DNA of 64,000 bases, taken from Serinus canaria (taxonomy: Eukaryota; Chordata; Aves; Passeriformes; Fringillidae). Under the pieces are notes generated by a model. The model did no database searches, had not been told where the DNA came from, and was given only the letters and a program-made list of their open reading frames with translations. The translations under genes were made by a program, and so were the position numbers. Below, one piece after another: positions 13,978-24,438 of the stretch (positions are counted from its first letter, which is position 1; each line of letters starts with the position of its first letter). The stretch is taken from contig NC_066343.1 in the NCBI RefSeq assembly GCF_022539315.1, positions 38,110,649 to 38,174,648 of the forward strand, given 5' to 3'.

Positions 13978-15420
13978 CCCGTTTCCAGTTCCCCGCCCGG
14001 CGAACAGCAGCCAGCCTCGCACAGCCACAGCTGTGCCGCCGACAGCAGGTTCGCCCCTACTAGCCGCACAGCACAAGGGAGGGCGTCGAGTTGAGCAGGT
14101 ACCACTTAGGAACTGTCCCTTTCCAAAAATCTCATCAGACCCGTGTTAAAAAGGCAAAGGCGCGGTAACTTCAAATCCAACTCGCTTTTCTCTCTTAGGG
14201 CACCTCAGACATGGTGGAAAGGCAACGCGGGTGTGAGCCTGCCCTCGCCCCTTGCCCCGCCGCGCTCGGAGGCCATGGCTCCATCCGCCCGCACCCACCT
14301 GCCAAGGTCCTCGCCCGTCTCGTAGTGCTCCTCCAGGTTCTCCTGCCGGAACACCGTCATGGTCGCCGCCCGCCGCCGGCTTCAGCCCCTGCTCGGCGCC
14401 CTCATCACCAGCGCCCCGGAGCCGCCCCGCGCTCGGCTGCGCGCCCTGCGGAGGAGCGCGGAGGTCAACGCCCCTGCCCGCGGTCCCTCCCGGCCCCGGG
14501 GGCTCTCCCCGTCCTCCTCACCCTCGAGGGAAGCGGCACCCGCGGGACGAAGAGCGCCTCCCCTGTCCCTGCCCGAGCGCCGGGAGAAGAAAGCGGCGCC
14601 CCGCGCCCCCGCCCCTTCCCCGGCAGCGGCAGCCGCCCAGCTGCCGTGGCGGCCACCGGAGCCCAGCCGCCCGCCCGCCGCATTCCTCAGTGGCTCCGTT
14701 GCCCTGTCAACCGGGACGTGCCGCCGGGCCTGCGGCAGGAGCCCCCCCCGGAGATTTCCGCAACCTGACCCAGGGCGAGGCGGGGGATCCCCTCCGCGCC
14801 GCCGGGCCAGGGCTAACGGCGCCGGTTCTCCCGCGGCGCCACCCGCTTACCCGCTCGCCCTCCCGCCGCTCCGCGACCTGGGAAGCGGCGACAGCGCCGC
14901 GGCCGCTCCCGGCCGGCGCGCAGGCACTCGCGGTGTGGCCGCGCGGCCAATGAGGAGCGGCCCGCCCGCCGCGCCGCCCTCCGCCCCTCGCCGAGGCCTC
15001 CCGCCCCTGCCCCGCCACCGCCTCCGGTTGCCTCGGCCAGGTGCGCCCACCCCACCCCGCCCCTCTCGGTGCGGCACGGCCCGGCACGGCGAGCCCGCGG
15101 CGGCGGGACCCGCCCAGCGCGGCTCTGCGGGCGGCTCCCGGCACGGCCATTGTGTGCGCGCCCGCCGGCCGCGCCCTCCCGCAGCCCGCAGCCCGCGCCT
15201 CCGCCAGCCTCGCGCCCCGGGCAGGGCAAGCCCCGAGAGACTGGCGGCTGCTTCCCTCCGCCCACCCGCTGCTGGAGCCCTGCTCTACCAAAAAAGAGGT
15301 CCCCACCCCAACGCCCGCCCTGTCCGGAGCCCCCGGGCCGCGCTAGCAGCGGCGAGCGCAGGAAGGTAGCTGTAGTCTGTCAGGCACACGTGCCCACCCC
15401 GGGCACACCGAATGTTCCCG
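13978..15420. promoter_or_regulatory. CpG island promoter of DAPK1, probably bidirectional
   Basis: A sharp rise in G+C and CpG begins near 13978 and ends near 15420, with the densest part at about 14350-15230. It contains the DAPK1 start-codon exon (minus strand), many GC-box-like GGGCGG/CCGCCC words and a CCAAT box at 14947-14951. No TATA box is evident. All the long open frames in the island (up to 336 codons, in several frames and on both strands) are composition artefacts of stop-poor GC-rich DNA; they are Pro/Arg/Ala-rich and resemble no family. The transcription start sites cannot be placed from sequence alone. Confidence 0.85.
14299..14360 (-). CDS. DAPK1: First coding exon of death-associated protein kinase 1 (partial gene)
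   Basis: Read on the minus strand from the ATG at 14360, the exon gives 20 codons (M-T-V-F-R-Q-E-N-L-E-E-H-Y-E-T-G-E-D-L-G) plus two bases AG, then a good donor (GGCAG|GTGGGTGC). The MTVFRQEN start followed by a YxTGExLG segment is the N-terminus of the DAPK family. The usual next residue is Ser of the glycine-rich loop GSGQFA, which fits the split AG. DAPK3 usually begins MSTFRQED and DAPK2 is different, so DAPK1 fits best. DAPK1 is a cytoskeleton-associated, calmodulin-regulated Ser/Thr kinase with ankyrin repeats, a ROC-COR region and a death domain, acting in apoptosis and autophagy; none of those domains is in this window. The start context GCGACCATGA has A at -3. No polypyrimidine/AG acceptor is evident just upstream, so the 5' UTR appears continuous with this exon. 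The family call is firm and the paralogue call less so. Confidence 0.82.
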
Positions 15421-15684
15421 GCCCACACGGAGAAAGGAGCCTCAGCCACTGGCAGTGTTCTGTGACACCTCAGAAAGCAAATGCTTACGTGCTGTTTGCA
15501 GGTATTCTCTCAAGAGGACACAATAATCACCGTTTTTCAAAATACAGGATACAGTCTACTCCCTCTACAGGGTGTTGCACCTTATATCTGGTGTTTTTGT
15601 GTCATCTTATGTGCTTCTGTTGCTCCTCTAGCTCAGATTTCCCGGCACTTTATGTTTTCTGTAGTATATTGGTCGCATGCCAAG
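15360..15684 (+). ncRNA. Candidate first exon of a divergent transcript
   Basis: On the strand opposite DAPK1, a near-consensus splice donor CCAAG|GTGAGTA lies at 15684/15685, just beyond the CpG island edge. Divergent non-coding transcripts from CpG island promoters are common in vertebrates. The left boundary given here is arbitrary within the island edge. The open frame through it (15069-15695) is GC-driven and has no recognisable product. No acceptor partner can be assigned, so the exon is a prediction only. Confidence 0.3.
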
Positions 15685-16859
15685 GTGAGTACTGATTACA
15701 TTCTGGAGACAAGTAGCTCTATTTTCATCTCATCCATTTTCTTTAGCCTTTGAAAAGTACATGATGTCACATAACTGAGCAACTTTTAAGTTCCATCTGA
15801 ACTTTGGAGGTGTTCGAGAGAGAATCGCTCATCAAAGGTAACAGGAAGTTCAATGCACTCATATGATTTTACACCTACTTGATTTAGCACTTGAAAGAGC
15901 CTCACCTTCAGATACAGGTCAAGAAGTACAGAATCCCTGATATTTTCTGAGTGAGTTACAGCATGACCTTGTGCAAGTGTCAGAAATGTTTTTCACCTCC
16001 ACTGAAGTCATCTGTAAATTGAAGGGAGGGTATTTGGTTGGATTGCTGGATGTGAAGTTACACAAGACCACCTGCAAAGAGTTTAGATCAAGAACTATGC
16101 ACCCCTCTTTCATTTATAGCCAAAGATGCAGGAGTATGGATGCTCTGCCTTTTCTTCAGCCCATTTTCTACATGTTTAACAGGTTTTCAAAGTCATGACT
16201 TACACAGTTTATGCTGTCAGATTTTCAACACAGCTCCAGGCTTTTAACAAGCATGGGGTACAGGTTGAAAAGTTCATTTTGGTTTTGGTGATTGTTCCTT
16301 TGCTGAAAATAAGGACAACCAGTGTAGCCGATCCATGGAATTTCCAACACTCCACCCTTGCTTGATTCTTCAGGGGTTTTAAACTTCTTTACTTTGCTAT
16401 GTTTTATGGGGGCCCTGAGCTCATACAAGAGTAACATTTCTTGTTCCTTGTATGTACTTTGCACTGCAAGCAGTGCTCAAACATGCAATTCAGTATTACT
16501 CTTTATGTACCAACACTGCTTCAGCTGAAGGAGATGGAATTTTGCTGTTGATTAAGAAAAGCATGTATGTGCTCATTGGAATCAACACACAATAACTGAG
16601 ATAATTACCAAGATGCAAAGGAGCAACAGAAAAATTAATTGCTTAAATGTTTCTCTTTCCCCTTTCATTAAATAAACCTATTGAAGGTGGAAATCTTGCA
16701 ACTACAGCCTGTCTGTCTAGGTCTGGGATGCCTGAATTCTGTTGTCCAGGCCCCTCAGTGACCGCAGGGTTGTGTTTGAATCTCTTGTGGCAGCAGCAAC
16801 AGCACAGGTCAGCGCGTTGTATGCATGAGGAGGAGTCATGCTCCACTTGAGTGAAGTCA

Positions 16860-16886
16860 GCCACAATGGCATATCCCCATTGTGGC
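16860..16886. repeat. Short perfect inverted repeat
   Basis: GCCACAATGG (16860-16869) and its exact reverse complement CCATTGTGGC (16877-16886) are separated by seven bases. A 10-bp stem is short enough to arise by chance in 64 kb. CCATTGT/ACAATGG also resembles SOX-type binding words in opposing orientation. Confidence 0.5.
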
Positions 16887-18477
16887 GTACACAGGTACAA
16901 AAGAAGAGTTTTGCCAACAGAAGCACCGTTCCTGTTTCTTCAAAGAAGTACTCACCTGGTTTTGTCAGATTTAGTCCACTTTTAAAGGACTTGCCAGTTC
17001 CTGCTGGAACTCATCTGGCAGTCTGGGAACAGTTAGTGCAGGTGAAAACCCAGTCCCATTACTGTGCCTTCAAAATGCTCATGGATGTTCATGAGAATTA
17101 CTGGACTGTACATGTAGTAAATGGAATAAATAATTCTAAATTGCTGTCAAATATAATTCAGCAAGTGTGATTGCAGTTTATGCTTACAGGTTTAATAGAA
17201 CATTGGACGAAATCCAGCCCTAATAAACTTGGTGGCAGAATCTCCTTGATTTCATAGTTCCATGATTTCAAGCCAGTGTGATTTTTTCACTCACTCTGAT
17301 ATAACAAAAATAATAAAGTGAGATTAGCTCCTTACTAACACCATTGTAAATTTGGAGTGATAGTGATTATTTCAGTGTGAAAGAGGCTCAGGAGCAAGAT
17401 TTGTAACCACAAATGTGTTTTCAAAGGAATGATTTGTGCCTGCCAGATTACTATGCGAAGTGTCTCGTACACTTTGTTGTGTTGAAAAGCAAGTGTTCTG
17501 TTTCTCAGTAAATATTACAAAGAATCAAATTTGCAAAGTACGTTTATCCCCCAGCCACGTTAAGGGAAAAGAAAGCTACATTGTTTCTGCAAACCAAGTG
17601 ATTTTTAGCACTCTTTAGCCACTTGGCTCCTGAACCTACACAGCCTTTTCTACACAAAGTTAACAGACAAGGAGGCATATTAAGTGTATTGTTTCAGGAT
17701 AAAACTTTTCAATATCACTGTCAGATTATTTTCTTACATCCAGGTAAAATGTCTCTCCTAACAATGTAAGATCCCAATTATGGCAAAGAACATAAATTAC
17801 TTAGGCTGGCTGTTACTTCTTCTGTGTATAGTTTTCTTTTTGAGATCAGCATTTGTTTTCAGCATGACTACAGAAGCAATTTCCTGGGTTATGTGTGATA
17901 ACCTCTGCTGATTTATAGGTTTTCCATCTCTATTTTAATTTCTCACAAAGCAGTCTAGTTACTGCTCCCAAAAATTGAGCTTCCCTATCCATCATAACCA
18001 TCAGCGATGATAGCAAAATTGAAAGGTGACAATCAGTGTCACAGAACCACTTAGTTTTAGTAAACACAAAGCACTTCTCCTAGAAAAGTTGCTCCAGGTG
18101 TGCCAGTGCATTTTGTGATTAGGTCTTGCAGCACTCAGAAAGCAGACAGAAAACACAGATTCAGAAAGGCCTAAAGCTGCTGACAAGGTAGGACCTCTAG
18201 CCTCACAAGGCAGTACTTTTAGGACAGTAACTAGACTCAACTAAGTGGGGCTGAACTAAGAGTAAATTTTTCTAGGTGGGAAAATAATTCCTTAGCCTTT
18301 CAATCAGTAAACAAAACACTATGTTGTTTAAAATTGCAAAAGTTCATTTAATTGCTGTATTTTGGAAGACACATAGAAATAAAGTTCAGAGAAAATTATC
18401 AGCATCACTGTTTTGGAAGCATCTCAGAATGATTAGTGCCTCTTTTATTCTCTAGGTATTTATGTTAGTTCTACAAG

Positions 18478-18548
18478 GAAAACAAAACAAAACAAAAAAA
18501 AAAAACAAAAAAAAAAAAAAAAGAGGAAAAAGCTAAAAAAAAGAAAGG
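18478..18548. repeat. A-rich simple repeat
   Basis: The tract is (AAAAC)n passing into long A runs broken by single C or G bases. No retroposed gene body with a recognisable sequence precedes it, so it is a simple repeat and not a demonstrable poly(A) tail. Confidence 0.85.
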
Positions 18549-21500
18549 GTTTTTTCATCTCCCAGGAGACTTAGAGCTAACCTAGCACCTGTCAACTCAT
18601 GCAATTATTCATCAGGTGACCATACCATGTACATACCCCAACACATGCTCTTCTCTACTGAAAAATGCAAGCTGTTGGTGAAAACAGGAAGACTCACATC
18701 TGTGGCGGAGTGATCATTTTCCCTGAAGCTGAATTGTGATCATGAAAGCCTTTGACAAATGACCCAAGAATAATCACTAATCAAAATCAGGGCTAAATAG
18801 CAATTACATTCCTTTGAATTATAATAGTTCTCACTTGCAGATTTGGTCTCTGTGTTGTTGTATGTATCTTTAATAGAAAATAATCTGCAAATGCTTGATT
18901 TTAACTTTTTGGCAGAACTGTTTTTTTCTGAAAAGAATGGTTACTCCAAGTCAAAACATTTTGACAAAGACTGTGTTAATGTATAATTTCAGTAAGGTAG
19001 ATGCGTATTTTCTTATGTTTAGTTAAAATATCACTTTTAATAGTATACCTTTTTGTTGCATATTGGATAACATATTATGTGGTGCAAAATATATATGTTC
19101 TAAAGTAGCACAACTAAATAATTTGTTTTTTTGACTTTTTAATTCTGGGCTCAAACAGTTGGTTTCCTACAAAAACAAAATAAATCAAATATGTAACTAC
19201 ATTTTTCATAAATTTTCTTCAGTCAGGCCAAAGGATATTCTAAATCCGCCCTTAAAAGGAAAAGTCAACACTTACTAGAAGTCCTTGGTAAATCCCATGC
19301 TACCTCAAGAAATTTACAGGGACCATGAGGGACTTGTTTGTACTGTATATTGTACTATAAACCTTGAACTTGACTTGCATCTCAGTATTGTGATATGCAT
19401 GTTTAATAATAAATTTTATAACATTTGCTGTGATAAAACCATGAGCTTTGCATTAGCTCTTATGCAATTGGCATTAGATTTCCTGCCACTCAGTTTTGAA
19501 ATATAAAAGTTCATAAGACCTACCAGTAATATATGATACAAAAAAACCAAATTTGCACACATCAGTAAGTTTCATGAAGTAATGGATGACAGGATGAGGT
19601 AGCATTTCCTGTTCTGTATTTATGTCTATTTATACCCTTTTCTTTTTTAAGGGAATCTTGACAGTTCTGGTCAGTATAGAAACAAAGAAATCAAGGTATA
19701 AATGTGTACAAAAGAAAAAACATTTAATAAGGGAACTTAAATTTATTCAATGACTTTCATTCAGTGCTCCTCAAACACTTTGCAAACATTGGTTCCTTTA
19801 ATTTTCCTTTCCTACACCTCTGTAACAGTTAGGTGTAAAGTAATTTTACTTGTAGATTCTGAACAGGTGCTCCATGCATTCACCATACACAAGAGCCAGC
19901 TTTAGAGAAACCCATGTGAAGGGTAGAAGAGATTGGCTGGATTGTGCCTGTGGTGGTTTATTTTGGTGCTCTAACCCATCAAACTTCCCACACCACTTTC
20001 TTGCTGATGTCAGGTGTTAGAAGTAAGTGTGCTTGCTGACATGTGGCCTTGGCTCATTGCCTGCCAAAGTCAGCCGTGGGTTCAAATTCCTTTGGCATGG
20101 TACAGTAAGGTGGCAGTCATAACCTTATCCTCAAAAATAAATGCTGAGTAGTGTTTAATGTATCATTTTACAGATAAGGCATGGGAAATGCAGGCTGGTT
20201 AGAGAGTTTAATCCCCAAACCATGGATGTATACTTAGCTGCTGAAAATATTTTTTTTTTTTTAGCTAAACATGACTAAACTGTACATGAAGAATGTCTGT
20301 AAGACCTGCATGATGTGCACAGTATAAGACTTGAAATAAGTGATGATGATTGAAAAAAGATATTATCCTAACACTTAACTCCTTATTCCAGACTTAGACT
20401 CTGTCTCTGTCAGATACCATGAGACAAGACACCTACACAGTAGTGTTCCCTTCAAGGATGCACTGTGAAAATCTGGATTTAAAGTCATTAATGCTTTTAA
20501 ATGCTGCCCTAGATGTTTCCTGTCTCAGCAGGTCTGGCATGACAGATATACTACTGCAAAGTCCACAAAAACTACCTTGTTACTACAGTAAGTGTTACTA
20601 TCTCTTTGGTTTTGAAAGCACATTTACCACAGGAATCTCAAATCTGTACACTCATCAAAAACTCAGTCTTCACACTAGTGCTTGCATGTGCCTGTCAAAA
20701 TTTTTGTTGGAAAAAAGCTTATAATGCAAGACTAGTGCTAAACCAGAACAGATTTAGCAGCTGATATTTAAAGGTAGAAATGTGGGAGACTTCTTTTGTG
20801 GGATTAGTACATGATCCAGGTTGCTCAAAATACTGGGGAATCAAGGGCAGCAGTTTGAAAATCATGAACTGGGATGAACACATCAGCTGCCCAGCTCCCT
20901 GACAAGGTATAGGTGGAGTGTTAAAGGAGAAGCACTCTCCAGCTATCTGTGAAATGCCTATGTGTGAAATCATCAACATATTAAAAAAAAAATGCTGTCT
21001 GTTTGACTGTTTGGCAGCCTTTGCTCTGTATATCTGGGCATTTCTGAAAACAAATCAACCCTAAGTATGAATGTACAACAAACAGAAGTTGTATAGAATT
21101 GTCATCTAGATGTTAGGGAGCTAAAGTAATCATCTTTGGCATGTTTCATGCCCATACATTCCATCTGCCTATCATCTTGCTTACATGTACAGCAGACAAT
21201 GAAACAATTGTGCTTAAATTCTGAAGAGATAAATTGGAATTTTGTGTTCTGTTTCCTTTGTGTGAGATTTCTTCACCCAGGTATTGCCCACAACACGCTC
21301 TGACTGTGCTGAGTGCTTATCTTTTTGTGTGTATGCCATACAGAGAGCTAGACAGAAGCACAACTAAACTTCTGCAAACTGGAGATTCATCAAGCAAGAG
21401 GAAAAAAAAAAACAAGAGGCTTCTGTTATGTAAATGACACATAATCTTGGAGAGCTGATTAAGAGATGCTGTATATTGTTCAAATACTCTAATCAAGTCA

Positions 21501-22996
21501 CTTGTAACTTTCCTCTGGTATAGAAAAATGTCTGTCCTGATGAAATTTCTGTTTTAGAGCTTGATCTTTAAGTTTGCCAGGTATAAGTGGTACTGGTTGT
21601 GATGCTCAGCCATTGCCTGCTGAAGTTTGTTTCCCCAGACCCTCCCCCTCCACTTTATTTTACCTAGTTGCATTATTAGTTCAAGGTAACACAATCTTGA
21701 TATGTCCAGCCTTGCTATGGATGGTTACAAAAGCCTGATGAGGATCAGAGAGTCAGACAGTTTACCTCATAGCACCTCTTTGCTGATGTAGCTGGGAGTA
21801 AAAATGGAGGAAGGACTCTGGGATAAAATAATAATTTCAAAATTAACACAAGGTGTTTGTGTAATGTTGAGGACCAATACTGAGCACTTCCCGTGATGTC
21901 TGGTTCAGAGTGTGTTGAAAAGAGTGCTCATTTTTCATTTGAAAAGAGTGTACATTTTTCTCAGCTGAATGAATCCTTTCCAGGATGCCTTAAAATAATT
22001 TTGTATTTTATTCCTTAAATTTATTTATTATTATATCACAAATAAAGCTGAACAAATGATTTAATGAGTTCAGGTGCTACAATGGATGGGTTGCTTTTGT
22101 ATATTTTAGTGATTATCTTCTTTCTGTACAATTTCCGAAGGAAAAGCAGCATTATATAAAAATTTAAAAAAAAGCATATACTTACATACTCAATTGTCCC
22201 AGTAGGATTTCACATGCTTAGTTCCTGAAGGATTTTCCTTCTCCATATACCCTAGAGGCTTCTCAGCTACAAATAGAACATGTGTGAAAAGTGGAGGTAC
22301 TGCTGTATTGCAAAAACCAATATATATTTTATTATTTATTAGTGATTGTCATAGCTCCCTATTAGTATGGAAACTTCTTGCAGGAATCTGAAGCTGAGAT
22401 TCACCAAAGCAGATTGGAGGTCTAGATGTTAGACGTAACAACATCAGCTGTTAATCTTGTGGAGTAAACCACTACTTACATAAGTACAGGCTGGAGAATT
22501 TGTAATCACTCTGCTGGGTGAGCATCTCAGTGTGCAGGTTCCTGTAGAATGAAGGGTGAAAGTCAAACTTATGTGCTTAAATAAAGGGACTGCTTTTCAA
22601 ATACAGAATCTCACTGTGACTTCAAGACATAGGGAGCAGCATGGATCCACCGTTATAATACAGAATGTCATTCTAGTATTCTCATAAGAACAGTAGCATC
22701 ATGATTCATTCCTATTCACATTACAAAAATTATACATTATTTATATGCGTATTGCTCAAATAGATACCATTATATCCACAAAGAATTACTAAATGGGAAG
22801 TAAGCATTCAGAACATCTTATTCTTGAGTTAACAAAGATATGCATTAACAATGATGGGTCTTGTACCTGAAACCACATTTAGCAACTAATTTAATTGACA
22901 GGCAAGGAGAAAGAGTTCTGTCATGCAGACATGACCTTCAGCTATCAGGCTGTTGCAAAAACCTAATGCATAATATTATGTGAAGCCCTTTCAAAG

Positions 22997-23044
22997 CTCC
23001 TTTTTCTTTTTCTTTCTCTTTCTCTTTCTCTCTCTCTCTCTTTT
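22997..23044. repeat. Polypyrimidine tract
   Basis: This is about 48 uninterrupted C/T bases: CTCC, then (TTTTTC)n, (TTTCTC)n and (CT)n. Such homopurine-homopyrimidine tracts can form triplex DNA in vitro. There is no gene context. Confidence 0.85.
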
Positions 23045-24408
23045 AATTATTTTTTTTAACATTACATACCAGTATTTAAACAATCAAAGATATTTTACAG
23101 TCTGGCCAATGAGAAAAAAAAATCCAGTGAGGATACAGGAAAGAATAACAAAGACATATGAGTAAATTCAGATTAAATACTAAAAATTACTATTTAAAAC
23201 CTGGTGAATATTGCTCAAGGGGAGAGACTGCCTTGAATACAAGCAAGGGAGATAGGTGGGTTGGTGACTCAGCTGCACAAACAGGACCTCTGGCTCTGCA
23301 GTAAAAGCAGTGGTAATGGAAAAGGATTGGGACCAGAGGAGGAGGAATGATGAAGCTCACGTCTCTGCCATGGCCTTGGAAAATCTGCTGCTGCATTGTC
23401 TTTGATGAGTAGTGAGAACATGAAGAAACACCAGAGAACACTAATGTCTATTCCAAATGAAGTGAAAACTATTCTGTAATATTAAATGTCAGAAAGTTAT
23501 CTAGGGCTAGTTCTTTAGCTGCTGTTAATCATAAATGATAAACTGGTTTGGTTCTGTAAAGTAATGGAACCAGGATAATTTAAACAACATCAGTATTGAA
23601 CAGGAATTAATGGCTTAACTTAACCACTTGACTTAGGAGGATTTAACGCTAAAGAAAAGGGATGTGTGAATCCAGCCTTGGAGAAATATCCATACAGTTC
23701 AAATGCCGGGCTGAGCGTGAGAGTGGAAATGGTACATTGTTCCAGAATAATTACATGGAAGCCAGGATTTTTTCTTTCCTGGTACAAGCCTGTTAAAATT
23801 AGATTACATTGTGTTCCAGTGTTCAGACTTTGGAGTGTGTTCTGCAAGCTCTTCTTGGCCTGTTTGTCTGCTATGGAGGTGTTAATTTTGAAGTTGCTGC
23901 GGTGCAAAGGAAAGGTGACACACTGAATTAATGCAGCAACATTTTACCTAAGAAAATCAGGGCTGTACCTCAAATTTGATATTGTTTTGGCAATGTGAAG
24001 CTAGTGCAGGTGCTTGTTCCCATCTCTCCCAAGAGACAGAGAGCATTGCTGTAGAGCTGACACCAGCAGTTAATGCATGTGCAGAAGAGATACGAGACTG
24101 CGGATGGACGGCTGCTCACAGGCGTTGTCAAAGGGGACCGGACTGGAAACATTTCAGGCTGCACATCCTGTGCTTCCTCAGCACACTGAGAATTCACTTG
24201 TCTTCTCTACACCTGTCAAAACAACAACTATTGCATCCTCCGCCCCAAAACACGCAGATGAATAAAGGCTGGGGGTGGGGAGGTTTTGCTGATTATTGAC
24301 TCTAATGAAGGAGAGTGGGTGGTGATAGCACATAGCAGAAACCTAGAAGAAAGGCAGTATGATATAATTTCACCCTGGGAATCTATTGCTATGGCAACAA
24401 AGAACAGA

Positions 24409-24438
24409 TTTTTTTTTTCTTTTTTTTTCTTTTTTTTA
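24409..24438. repeat. T-rich run
   Basis: T runs are interrupted by single C bases (T10 C T8 C T7). This is low-complexity sequence only. Confidence 0.8.

Larger units (their letters stand above)
1..14298 (-). other. DAPK1: Probable first long intron of DAPK1 (5' part)
   Basis: The stretch lies downstream of the minus-strand donor at 14298/14297. I found no exon on the minus strand matching the next kinase segment (GQFAVVKKC-like), so the intron would run out of the left edge of the window. A very long intron here agrees with what is known of DAPK1 in other vertebrates. Apart from one solo LTR (3906-5088), a GC-rich block (about 2610-3150), a small CpG-rich patch (10072-10168) and simple repeats, the sequence is AT-rich and featureless. 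The open frames in it are short and I recognise none. Confidence 0.6.

Noticed and set aside
1..14298. Search for the second coding exon of DAPK1 on the minus strand
   Set aside because: No frame resembling the glycine-rich loop and VAIK-like lysine region of the kinase was found, so no further exon is claimed.
14211..15369. Long overlapping open frames in the first CpG island, up to 336 codons
   Set aside because: They occur in several frames and on both strands, are Pro/Arg/Ala-rich, and follow from the lack of stop codons in GC-rich DNA. None resembles a family.
17205..17275. Possible CR1 tail (GATTTCATAGTTCCATGATTTC)
   Set aside because: Only the tail-like words are present; the CR1 3' UTR landmarks before them are missing, so the match is too weak.
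20079..20090. GGTTCAAATTCC, a match to the tRNA/SINE B-box
   Set aside because: The surrounding bases do not form a T-stem (mismatches within the five pairs), and no acceptor stem or proper A-box can be built at the right distance. It is too isolated to call a tRNA or a tRNA-derived SINE.
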